From positions 186,001-250,000 of the forward strand of contig CAVTAP010000012.1 in NCBI GenBank assembly GCA_963732695.1: a DNA stretch of 64,000 nt, in the 5' to 3' direction. A model generated the notes under the pieces. The model was not told where the DNA came from, did no database searches, and worked only from the letters and a program-made list of their open reading frames with translations. This DNA is from CADEDH01 sp963732695. Lineage in GTDB: Bacteria > Actinomycetota > Acidimicrobiia > Acidimicrobiales > SZUA-35. This document shows positions 9,157 to 17,081 of this stretch, in pieces. The first letter of the stretch is position 1. Each line of letters begins with the position of its first letter. Position numbers and translations under genes: made by a program.

Positions 9157-9693
9157 ATGACGGGCACCCCGGCCAAGCCGCCGCAGCGGCATGTGGTGAT
9201 CATCGGGTTGATGGGGGCGGGCAAGACGACGGTGGCCAAGGCGGTGGCCCGACACCGGGGCTGGCCCATGCGGGACTCCGACCGTGATATCGAAACCGCC
9301 ACGGGCCACACCGGTCGGGAGCTGGCGGCAGCCGAGGGGGTCGAGGCGCTGCATCACTGGGAGGAGGCGGTGCTGATCGACGCCCTGAACCGGCCCGACC
9401 CGCAGGTGGTGGCGGCCGCCGGGTGGGTGGTGGAGTCGGCCCCCTGCCGGGAGGCCATGGCCCGCTCGGCGGTGGTGGTATGGCTGCGGGTAGGGGAGGA
9501 GGAGCTGCGGCGGCGGATGGCGGCCGGCCGGCACCGCCGGCCGCTGACCGGGGCCGAGCTCGACGCCATGGTGGCCCGGCGCAACCCGATGATGGCGGCG
9601 GTGGCCGACGTGGTGATCGACGCCGACGGCACTCAGGACGACGTGGTGGCCGCCGTGCTGTCCGCCCTCGCCCCTCACGATGGCGGCCCGTGA
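9157..9693 (+). CDS. Shikimate-kinase-like P-loop kinase
   Basis: 178 residues, the size of AroK. The Walker A motif is GLMGAGKTT (residues about 16-24). The segment MRDSDRDIETATGHTGRELAAAEG matches the shikimate-kinase D-x-D...IE-TG block, HHWEEAVL matches the FRxxE block, and RRRMAAGRHRRPL resembles the lid. The family GGG substrate loop is replaced by VVAAAGW, so the substrate may not be shikimate; gluconokinase-like or nucleotide kinases are alternatives. ATG at 9157 is preferred because the reading frame upstream is AT-rich and non-coding. It stands alone, 65 bp before a response regulator, with no aro genes nearby. Confidence 0.75.
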   Translation: MTGTPAKPPQRHVVIIGLMGAGKTTVAKAVARHRGWPMRDSDRDIETATGHTGRELAAAEGVEALHHWEEAVLIDALNRPDPQVVAAAGWVVESAPCREAMARSAVVVWLRVGEEELRRRMAAGRHRRPLTGAELDAMVARRNPMMAAVADVVIDADGTQDDVVAAVLSALAPHDGGP

Positions 9694-9758
9694 CCCCATC
9701 GGCCCGCAGCTCGGCGGCCAGCGGCTCCTGATCAGCCCGGTTCGGCCGATGGGATGGG

Positions 9759-10487
9759 ATGACCGACGGGATGGCCGGCCACCACGCCGGGCCGGTGCTC
9801 GTGGCCGAGCGGGAGGCCGGGGAACGCCAGGCGCTGGGGGCTGCCCTGCGGGGCGGTGGTCGACCGGTCATCGAGGTGGCCGACGCCGAGGCCTGTCTGG
9901 TGGCGGCGGGCGCCCCTGAACTGGCCGCGGTGGTGTTGGGCCTCGATCTGCCGGGCATGGAACCGGCGGCGCTGGTGCGGGCCGTCCGGGCCCGATGCGC
10001 CGGGCGACTGGTGGTGGCCGCTGCGGTGCCCGAGGGGACCGCCGCCCCGTGGGAGGCGGCCCTGGCCGCCGGCGCCGACGACTGGGTGACCAAGCCCTTC
10101 CGGGTCGGCGAGGTGGAGGGGCGGCTGCGGGGAGCGCCGCCCCGGCCCGACACGGATCCCGGGCCCCGGGTGCTGTGCTGGCGCGACGGTGATCTCGAGT
10201 TCGACCTCGACCGGCGCGTGCTGCGCCGGGCCGGAGCCGATGTGGCCCTCACCCCCCACGAGCTCGGGCTGCTGGAGGTGCTGGTGGCCAACCCGCGCCG
10301 CCTCCTGAGCCACGAGACGCTGCTCAAGGCGGTGTGGGGGCCGGCCTACGGCACCGAGTCGGCCTACCTGCGCACGTTCATGTCGCAGCTCCGGCGCAAG
10401 CTGGGCGACGACGCCCGCGTCCCGGCCATGATCCGCACCGAGCCCGGCCTGGGCTATCGCTGGATCGCCCGGGCCACCAACGGCTGA
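9759..10487 (+). CDS. OmpR/PhoB-type response regulator with degenerate receiver
   Basis: 242 residues. The C-terminal winged helix (about residues 140-242) is typical and KdpE-like: LTPHELGLLEVLVANPRRLLSHETLL, WGPAYGTESAYLRTFMSQLRRKLG and TEPGLGYRW. The N-terminal receiver is degenerate: the acidic pair is AE (residues 16-17) and the phospho-acceptor position in VVLGLDLPGM is Gly (G61 by alignment to LLDLxLPGM), while the C-terminal Lys (TKPF, K112) survives. Phosphorylation is therefore doubtful. No histidine kinase is adjacent. It converges on motB with a 26-bp gap. Confidence 0.88.
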   Translation: MTDGMAGHHAGPVLVAEREAGERQALGAALRGGGRPVIEVADAEACLVAAGAPELAAVVLGLDLPGMEPAALVRAVRARCAGRLVVAAAVPEGTAAPWEAALAAGADDWVTKPFRVGEVEGRLRGAPPRPDTDPGPRVLCWRDGDLEFDLDRRVLRRAGADVALTPHELGLLEVLVANPRRLLSHETLLKAVWGPAYGTESAYLRTFMSQLRRKLGDDARVPAMIRTEPGLGYRWIARATNG

Positions 10488-10513
10488 ACGGCGATCACCG
10501 GTTGTCGGCCCTG

Positions 10514-11440
10514 TCAGTGGCCGCCGCCGGAGCTCGACGACGACGCCTTGGTCGATCCGCCTGAGCCCCCGGCCGTGAGCGGGTTCCCGATCGGCTGGGG
10601 GCGCGGCTTGGTCGGCTCGGCTGCCGGCTCCACGATCGGCACGATGGTCGGCGTCACGGCGACATCCTCGGGGGTCGCCCCGGAGAACTCGACGTTCACC
10701 ACCAGCTCCACCCGACGGTTCTGGCGCCGGCCCTCCTCGGTGCCGTTGTCAGCCACCGGACGGGTGTCGGCGTAACCCTGCACCACGAGCCGCTGGGGGT
10801 CGATACCGGCGGCGATGAGCACCTCGGCCACCGACGCCGCCCGCCGGCTCGAAAGGTCCCAGTTGGACTCGCCGGCGATGGGCTCGGAGTCGGTGTGGCC
10901 CTCGATCAGGAGCTGGTTGGTCGTGCCCTTCAGCACCTCGGCCACCTGCTGCAGGATCTCACTGCCGTGCTCGCCGATGTCGGCCGAGCCGGCCTCGAAC
11001 AGCAGGGCATCGTTGGGCACGGTCAGCACCACGCCCCGCTCGTCGACGGTGGAGTCGATGCCATAGCCCTGCCCCGTGCCCGACCCGGTGCCCCCGGTGG
11101 CCGAGCTCTCGAGCTGGCGGGCCAGCTCCGTGGCGTGGGCGGCGTCGACCTCCTGGGGGTCCTCCTCCTGGGCCTCGTAGGCGATGGCCTCGGGCACCGC
11201 CTCGCCGCCGCCCTTCCAGATGCCGATGCCGCCGTCCAGCGGCTGGATGAGCTCGTTCGAGGCGCCGGTGGCGAACTGGGCGTAGTCGTCCTCCTGGGGC
11301 GGCCCACCCATGGCGTAGAGGATCACGAACAGGGCCATGAGCAGCGTGATCATGTCGGCGTAGGTGACGAGATACCGCTCGTGGTTCTCGTGTTCCTCCT
11401 CTACGGCGAAATCGTCACCGCCGCCCCCGCCCCCGCTCAT
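10514..11440 (-). CDS. motB: Flagellar motor stator protein MotB
   Basis: 308 residues. It has a short charged N-terminus, then the single membrane helix RYLVTYADMITLLMALFVIL carrying the conserved proton-accepting Asp, a linker, and an OmpA-like peptidoglycan-binding domain (LLIEGHTDSEPI and GRRQNRRVELVV). The tail is Ser/Gly/Pro-rich. The ATG overlaps the motA stop by 4 bp, so the stator subunits are coupled. The conserved Asp and the MotA partner separate it from plain OmpA lipoproteins. No other flagellar gene occurs in the window. Confidence 0.93.
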   Translation of the reverse strand: MSGGGGGGDDFAVEEEHENHERYLVTYADMITLLMALFVILYAMGGPPQEDDYAQFATGASNELIQPLDGGIGIWKGGGEAVPEAIAYEAQEEDPQEVDAAHATELARQLESSATGGTGSGTGQGYGIDSTVDERGVVLTVPNDALLFEAGSADIGEHGSEILQQVAEVLKGTTNQLLIEGHTDSEPIAGESNWDLSSRRAASVAEVLIAAGIDPQRLVVQGYADTRPVADNGTEEGRRQNRRVELVVNVEFSGATPEDVAVTPTIVPIVEPAAEPTKPRPQPIGNPLTAGGSGGSTKASSSSSGGGH

Positions 11441-12213
11441 GAGGCTTCGAGGAAGTGGGCCGCTTCAGCCGGCGGCAGCTGGGCCGCCAGGACCAGCTTG
11501 AGTTGGCGGGGGTTCGGGTTGGAGGCGATCTGCTCCACCGCCGCGATCACGATCTGGGCGATGTGGACCTCGTCGGCACCCTTCATCTTGAACTTGGCCC
11601 CCATGGGCAGGAAGAGCAGGTTGGCGAAGAACACGCCGAAGAAGGTGGCGGTGAAGGCGGCGGCGATCAGGTGGCCGAGTTCCTCGGCTCCGCCGCCCAG
11701 GCTCTCCAGCACGTGGATGAGGCCGAGCACGGTGCCGATGATGCCCAGGGTCGGGGCGAAGGCGCCCATCTTGGAGAAGAAGTCGGCCCGGGTGTCCCAC
11801 AACTCGCGGCGGGCCATCGTCATCGACTTCATCACCTTGACCGCTTCATGGTGGTCCACGCCGTCCACCAGCATGGTGAGGCCGGTGCGCAGGATGTCGT
11901 TGGGCTCGTTGGCCAGCTGCGACTCCAGGCCCAGCAGGCCGTCACGGCGGGCCTGCTCGGCGTAGCCGACGATGCGGTTGATCAGCACGATGGGATCGTC
12001 GGCGGCCACGGTGAAGGCGATGGCCATGGCCTTGAGGCCGTCGATGGCCCGGTCGAGCGAGGTGCCGGCGCAGGCCGCGCCGAACGTACCCACGCCGATC
12101 AGCAGCATGGCCGGAGGAGCGATGAGGGCCGCCGGATTGCCACCCTCCATGATCATCGATCCGAACACGGCGACGAAGCCGCAGACGACCCCGATGATGG
12201 TTCCGATGCCCAT
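11437..12213 (-). CDS. motA: Flagellar motor stator protein MotA
   Basis: 258 residues with four expected membrane segments: MGIGTIIGVVCGFVAVFGSM, a second near PAALIAPPAMLLIGVGTFGA, and the pair APTLGIIGTVLGLIHVL and LIAAAFTATFFGVFFANLLF that forms the ion channel with MotB. The ATG at 12213 is preceded by AAGGAAGG, a good ribosome site. A longer in-frame extension upstream is non-coding. With motB it forms the membrane stator that powers flagellar rotation. Confidence 0.94.
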   Translation of the reverse strand: MGIGTIIGVVCGFVAVFGSMIMEGGNPAALIAPPAMLLIGVGTFGAACAGTSLDRAIDGLKAMAIAFTVAADDPIVLINRIVGYAEQARRDGLLGLESQLANEPNDILRTGLTMLVDGVDHHEAVKVMKSMTMARRELWDTRADFFSKMGAFAPTLGIIGTVLGLIHVLESLGGGAEELGHLIAAAFTATFFGVFFANLLFLPMGAKFKMKGADEVHIAQIVIAAVEQIASNPNPRQLKLVLAAQLPPAEAAHFLEAS

Positions 12214-12349
12214 TCCGAGTACCTCGCCTTCCTTGGTCTGCCCAAGGTCTCGGAGCGGTGGGGCACGCCCATGACGTCGCCCCTGGGATCCTTGCAAGTT
12301 CCTGATGGTCTCCTTGCACGGCCCGTGCCGTTTGGAACAAGGTGGGCCC

Positions 12350-13432
12350 GTGAGTGACCGACCGCGGGGGATCCCCGAACACACCGAACGTGAATCCGAC
12401 GCCGCCGAGCTGCCGATCGAGGGGGTTCGGGCCTTCACCGCCGCCGCCTTCACCGCAGCCGGGATGGCGCCCGAAGATGCCGAGACGATGGCCGAGAACT
12501 TCATGTGGGCCGACCTACGGGGGGTCGACACCCACGGGGTGCAGCGCCTCACGTGGTACCTGCGGTGGTTCGACAAGGGCATGTGCGACCCGACCTCGCA
12601 GATGGAGGTCATCCGGGAGCTGCCGGCTCTGCTCCAGGGCGACGGCCACAGCGGGCTGGGCCAGCTGGTGGCCACCCGGTTCATGCAGCGCCTGATCCCC
12701 AAGGCGGCCGAGGCCGGCCTGTGCGTGGGCACGCTGCGCAACTCCAACGACTGGGGCTGCGGGGGCTGGTATCCCCACCTGGCGGCCCAGGCCGGCCTGG
12801 CCTGTATGGCCACCACCACCTCGGTGCCCAACCTGGCGCCCTACGGGTCACGAACCAAGATGTTCGGCAACAACCCGATCGCCTTCGCCTTCCCTCGCAG
12901 GGACAACCCGCCGATCCTGCTCGACATGGCCCTCACCCCGGTGGCGCTGGGCAAGGTCCTGCGGGCCCAGGCCGAAGGGACCACGCTGCCACCGGAGTGG
13001 GGGTTCAAAGACCGCGACGGCAACCCCACGGTCGACCCCCACGTGGCCATGGCCGGCATCGTGCCCGCCATCGGCGGCTACAAGGGCACCGGCCTGGCCA
13101 TGATCACCAACATCCTGGCCGGCGTGATCACCGGCTCGGCCCACACCGGCGCCGTCGACGTGGGCAAACGGGGCCAGTTCTTCCTGGTGATGGACCCCGG
13201 CGTGGTCCACCCCGATGGGGTCGACGCCTATCACGAGGCCATCGAGGACCTCGTGGCCCAGGTCCGGGCGGCCGAAGTGCTGCCGGGCGAGGCCGTGTTC
13301 CTGCCCGGCGAGCCGGAGCAGAAGCGCCTGGAGGCCCGGCAGGCGTCGGGCGTGATCCCCTACCCGGGCTCGGTGATCGACGGCCTGAAGCGCACCGCCG
13401 ACAAGTTCGGCCTCCCCTTCGACCTCGTCTGA
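12350..13432 (+). CDS. Malate/L-lactate dehydrogenase family (LDH2) oxidoreductase
   Basis: 360 residues, the normal size for this NAD(P)-dependent 2-hydroxyacid dehydrogenase family, unrelated to classic Rossmann LDH. Markers: DLRGVDTHGVQRL near the N-terminus (conserved D-x-HG), GLCVGTLRNSNDWGCGGWYP, KMFGNNPIAFAFPR, LLDMALTPVALGKV, and IGGYKGTGLAMI. The family SNHFG block reads SNDWG here, so the usual His is Asp. The GTG at 12350 is chosen because AAGGTGG precedes it by six bases. It is divergent from motA and convergent with the BVMO gene. Substrate unknown; oxidation of a hydroxyacid from the neighbouring ring-cleavage genes is possible. Confidence 0.85.
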   Translation: MSDRPRGIPEHTERESDAAELPIEGVRAFTAAAFTAAGMAPEDAETMAENFMWADLRGVDTHGVQRLTWYLRWFDKGMCDPTSQMEVIRELPALLQGDGHSGLGQLVATRFMQRLIPKAAEAGLCVGTLRNSNDWGCGGWYPHLAAQAGLACMATTTSVPNLAPYGSRTKMFGNNPIAFAFPRRDNPPILLDMALTPVALGKVLRAQAEGTTLPPEWGFKDRDGNPTVDPHVAMAGIVPAIGGYKGTGLAMITNILAGVITGSAHTGAVDVGKRGQFFLVMDPGVVHPDGVDAYHEAIEDLVAQVRAAEVLPGEAVFLPGEPEQKRLEARQASGVIPYPGSVIDGLKRTADKFGLPFDLV

Positions 13433-13443
13433 CGAACCCGCAC

Positions 13444-15093
13444 TCAGTCGGCGGTGGCGGTGGCCGGTTCCTGGCTGGCGCTGAGGTGGAAGCCCTCGTA
13501 GCCGTTCGCCGTCACCTCGTCGCACTTCTCCCGGTAGGCGCCCACACCGCCGGGATAGGGCATGAACACCCGGGGTTTGCCCGGGATGTTGGCCCCCAGG
13601 TACCACGAGTCGGCCAGCATGAACATGGTCTGGGAAGCCAGCTCGTTCACGTGGTCGACCCATTCGGCCTCGGCCTGGGGATCGGCCTCCATCACGTCGA
13701 GCCCGCTGGCCTCCATGTGGCGGATGGCGCCCGTGATCCACTCCACGTGCTGCTCGATCGACACCGGCATGTTCGACAGCACCGAGGGCGAGCCGGGGCC
13801 GGTGATCATGAACAGGTTGGGGTACCCGGCCACCGACACGCCGAGGTAGGTGAGGGGCCCGGCCGCCCACTTGTCGCGCAGCTTCTCGCCCTCCTTGCCC
13901 TGGATGTCGATGCGGTTGAAGGTGCCGGTCATGGCGTCGAATCCGGTGGCGAACACGATGATGTCGAGGTCGTGTTGGGCCCCGTCCTCCAACCTGATGC
14001 CGGTCGGGTTGATCTCGGCGATGGGGTTGTGGCGGATGTCGACCAGGGTCACGTTGTCGCGGTTGTAGGTGTCGAAGTAGTTCGTGTCGATCAGGGGCCG
14101 TTTCGACGAGAACGGGTGGTCCACCGGCACCAACTTCTCGGCCACGTCGGGATCGGTCACGATCTCGCGGATCTTGGACCGGATGAACTCCGACGCCGTG
14201 TCGTTGGCCCGGCGGTCGAGGCTGATGTCGTTGAACGAGCCGAACAGGAACTTGAACCCGCCCTGGCTCCAGGCGTCCTCGTAGACGGCGACGCGCTCCT
14301 CGTCGCTCACCTCGAGGGCGGAGCGCTCGGCGGCGTCGTAGGGGAGGCCGCCGGTGGAACGGCGGGCCTTCTCGTAGATCTCGTCGTAGTTCTTCTTCAC
14401 CTCGTCGAGGAAGGCCTTGTCGACGTTGCCGTGGCGGGCCGGGATCGTGTACTGCGGGGTGCGCTGGAACACGGTGAGGTGGCCGGCGGTCTGGGCGATC
14501 ACGGGGATCGATTGCACCCCGCTGGAGCCGGTGCCGATCACGCCCACCCGCTTGCCGGTGAAATCGACGCCCTCGTGGGGCCAGGCCCCGGTGTGGTAGC
14601 TCTGGCCGGCGAAGGTGTCTCGGCCGGCGATGTTGGGCACGTTGGCCGACGACAGGCAGCCGATGCCGGTGATGAGGTATTTGGCGCTCACCGTGTCGCC
14701 CTGGTCGGTCTCGATCTCCCAGCGGGCGGTGTCGTCGTTCCAGTGGGCGGCCGTGACCCGGGTGTTGAACTGGATGTTGCGGCGCAGGTCGAACCGGTCG
14801 GCCACATGGTTGAGGTAGCGCAGGATCTCGGGCTGCTCCGGGTACTTGCCGCTCCACTCCCACTCCTGCATCAGGTTCTGGTTGAACGAGAAGCAGTACA
14901 TGTAGCTCTCGGAGTCGCACCGGGCGCCGGGGTAGCGGTTCCAGTACCAGGTGCCGCCGACGCCGTCGCCGGCCTCGTAGACCTGGACGTCGAGGCCCAT
15001 CTGATCGCGCAGGGCGTAGTTCGTGTAGAGGCCGGCGAAACCGGCGCCGAGGACGACGGCGTCGAGCTCACGGGTGGGGGAGGAGGTGGCCAT
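13444..15093 (-). CDS. Baeyer-Villiger flavin monooxygenase (cyclohexanone monooxygenase type)
   Basis: 549 residues. It inserts oxygen next to a ketone using FAD and NADPH. Visible motifs: FAD Rossmann GAGFAG (residues about 17-22) with EAGDGVGGTWYWNRYPG, the BVMO fingerprint FAGQSYHTGAWP, and the NADPH Rossmann GTGSSG. ARCDSESYMYCF matches the CHMO group. It lies 55 bp downstream of an alpha/beta-hydrolase on the same strand. Lactone or ester hydrolases commonly pair with BVMOs, so the two probably degrade a ketone to an ester and then acid plus alcohol. Substrate not predictable. Confidence 0.93.
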   Translation of the reverse strand: MATSSPTRELDAVVLGAGFAGLYTNYALRDQMGLDVQVYEAGDGVGGTWYWNRYPGARCDSESYMYCFSFNQNLMQEWEWSGKYPEQPEILRYLNHVADRFDLRRNIQFNTRVTAAHWNDDTARWEIETDQGDTVSAKYLITGIGCLSSANVPNIAGRDTFAGQSYHTGAWPHEGVDFTGKRVGVIGTGSSGVQSIPVIAQTAGHLTVFQRTPQYTIPARHGNVDKAFLDEVKKNYDEIYEKARRSTGGLPYDAAERSALEVSDEERVAVYEDAWSQGGFKFLFGSFNDISLDRRANDTASEFIRSKIREIVTDPDVAEKLVPVDHPFSSKRPLIDTNYFDTYNRDNVTLVDIRHNPIAEINPTGIRLEDGAQHDLDIIVFATGFDAMTGTFNRIDIQGKEGEKLRDKWAAGPLTYLGVSVAGYPNLFMITGPGSPSVLSNMPVSIEQHVEWITGAIRHMEASGLDVMEADPQAEAEWVDHVNELASQTMFMLADSWYLGANIPGKPRVFMPYPGGVGAYREKCDEVTANGYEGFHLSASQEPATATAD

Positions 15094-15148
15094 GGCTGGC
15101 TCGCTTTCTGGGTGATCGAACGGGTTGGACGGGTGCTGGACGGTGGGC

Positions 15149-16108
15149 TCAGGCGGCAGCGGCCGGTCGGGCGGCGGCGTGGTGGGCCAGGGCCGCCTTC
15201 ACGCCCTTCACCACCTGCTGGAAGCCGCGCTCGCTGCCCGGCAGCATGAGCAGGCTGAAGAAGCCGTGGGTCTGGCCGTCGTGGCGGCGGAAGTCCACCG
15301 GCACCCCGGCGTCGGCCAGCTTCCGGGCGTAGGCCTCGCCCTCGTCTCGCAGCACGTCGTGCTCGGCCGTGAGCACCACGGCCGGGGCCAGGCCGGCCAG
15401 ATCGGAGGCCCTCAGGGGGGAGGCGTCGGGCTCGGCCCGCTGGGCCGGCTCCGGCGCGTAGTGATCCCAGAACCAGACCATGGCGTCCTTCGTGAGGATC
15501 AGCTGGTTCTCGGGCGCGGTGTAGGAGCCGGTGGCGAAGCTGGCATCGGTCACCGGGTACACGAGCACCTGGAGGGCGAGCTCGGGGCCGCCCCGGTCAC
15601 GGGCCCGTTGGGCCATCACGGCCGACAGGTTCCCGCCGGCCGAGTCTCCGGCCACGATGAGAGGGGCATCGGCCCGCCCGGTGATGTCGGCCCGGTGCTC
15701 GGCCGCCCACACCAGCCCGGCCCAGCTGTCGTCGACCGCCACCGGGTAGCGGTGCTCGGGGGCGAGGCGGTACTCCACCAGCACCACGGCGCACGAGGTC
15801 CGCTCGGCCAGCTTGCGGGCCAACGTGTCGTACTCGTCGATCGTGCCGATCACCCAGCCTCCGCCGTGGAGGTACACGATCACACCCCGGGCGCCCTGGG
15901 GCGGCACCAGCACCCGCACCGGGATCTCACCGCCATCCACCGGGACCGTGTGGTTTTCGGCCCGGGCCATCTTCGGGGCGGGGCCCGCCAGCTCGGCGAT
16001 GGCCGCGCCGAAGGCCCGGGCCTCGGTTGGTGTGAGCTCGTGCAGCGGCTTGCCTCCAGCGGCAGCCATCTGCTCCAGCAGCGTCGTGGTCGCGACGTCG
16101 AGCGCCAT
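15149..16108 (-). CDS. Alpha/beta hydrolase, hormone-sensitive-lipase type esterase
   Basis: 319 residues. The oxyanion-hole motif is YLHGGGWVIG and the nucleophile elbow GDSAGGN; the C-terminal DGQTHGFFSL supplies the His, with the acidic residue in VLTAEHDVLRDEG. No signal peptide, hence cytoplasmic. It is first in a two-gene unit with the BVMO gene, suggesting it hydrolyses the ester or lactone made by that enzyme. Divergent from the next hydrolase, with 176 bp between starts. Confidence 0.92.
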   Translation of the reverse strand: MALDVATTTLLEQMAAAGGKPLHELTPTEARAFGAAIAELAGPAPKMARAENHTVPVDGGEIPVRVLVPPQGARGVIVYLHGGGWVIGTIDEYDTLARKLAERTSCAVVLVEYRLAPEHRYPVAVDDSWAGLVWAAEHRADITGRADAPLIVAGDSAGGNLSAVMAQRARDRGGPELALQVLVYPVTDASFATGSYTAPENQLILTKDAMVWFWDHYAPEPAQRAEPDASPLRASDLAGLAPAVVLTAEHDVLRDEGEAYARKLADAGVPVDFRRHDGQTHGFFSLLMLPGSERGFQQVVKGVKAALAHHAAARPAAAA

Positions 16109-16284
16109 GTGATCCCCCTGTGGACGTGGTGCGCGGTCGGTGAACCACTACTACCGCCCCCCGTCACGCGGTGGCAAACCGCCCCTGTCCGCCGGGCGAA
16201 AGCCCGGCCCTCAACTGGGCCCTGTCACAGGGGGGGAGTAGCGTGACGGCAAAGCCACATTCGCTGCGATCTCATGGGGGGACC

Positions 16285-17079
16285 ATGGCAGTCACTGTCG
16301 CGACGAGAGAAGACGTCATCCAGGTTGGCGAGGTGCCGGTCACCGTGGTGCGGGGCGGCGAAGGCCCGCCGCTCATGATGTTCCACGACGAGCTCGGCTA
16401 CCCGGGCTGGATGACGTGGAACAACGAGCTGGCCAGCCGGTACGAGGTGATCGTCCCGCTACAGCCGGCCTACGGGACGACGCCGAAGGTCGACTGGATC
16501 CGCTCCTACCGGGACCTGGGCGGGCTGTACGCCCGGCTCATGCGGGAGCAGGGCTGGTCCGGGGCCCCCGTGATCGGGTTCTCGGCCGGCGCCTTCGCCG
16601 CGGCCGAGATCGCCGCCGGGTGCCCGTCGATGTTCTCGAAGATGGTGCTGGTGGGCCCGCTCGGGCTGCGCCCCACCGAAGGCGAGATCTTCGACTTCCT
16701 GGCCGTCACCATCCGCACCCACGTGGCCGCCACCGTCTCCAACGTCGAGGCGCCGGAGTACACCCAGATGTACGGGGGCGAGATGACGCCCATCCAGTTC
16801 GAGCTCTTCGAGGACGCCCGGGCCGAGACGGCCCGCATCGGCTGGGAGCCGTTCATGTTCAACGACAGCCTGCCCCACCTGCTGGGCGGCGTGGGCACCC
16901 TGCCCACCCTGCTCGTGCGGGGCAGCGACGACCTCATCGCCCCCCAGGGCTGCATCGCCGCCTACGAGGCGGCCATTCCCAACACCACGACGGTGTCCAT
17001 CGCGGGCGCCGGCCATCGGCCCGAGATCGAAGATCCCGAGGCGTTCCTGTCTGCCGTCAACGCCTTCCTGGGAGCCTGA
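16285..17079 (+). CDS. Alpha/beta hydrolase
   Basis: 264 residues of the alpha/beta-hydrolase fold 1 type. Nucleophile elbow GFSAGAFAA (Ser), acid residue likely in RGSDDLIAP, and catalytic His in GAGHRPEIEDPEAF. The ATG at 16285 follows GGGGGGA at good spacing; the open frame continues upstream without coding sense. It stops 2 bp before the LLM oxidoreductase start, so the two are an operon and probably successive steps or partners in one degradation route. Exact ester, epoxide or C-C bond specificity cannot be read off. Confidence 0.87.
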   Translation: MAVTVATREDVIQVGEVPVTVVRGGEGPPLMMFHDELGYPGWMTWNNELASRYEVIVPLQPAYGTTPKVDWIRSYRDLGGLYARLMREQGWSGAPVIGFSAGAFAAAEIAAGCPSMFSKMVLVGPLGLRPTEGEIFDFLAVTIRTHVAATVSNVEAPEYTQMYGGEMTPIQFELFEDARAETARIGWEPFMFNDSLPHLLGGVGTLPTLLVRGSDDLIAPQGCIAAYEAAIPNTTTVSIAGAGHRPEIEDPEAFLSAVNAFLGA

Positions 17080-17081
17080 TC

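Noticed and set aside
12505..15249. A 914-residue plus-strand frame across the dehydrogenase and BVMO genes
   Set aside because: Overlaps two motif-verified genes in other frames and contains no recognisable domain.
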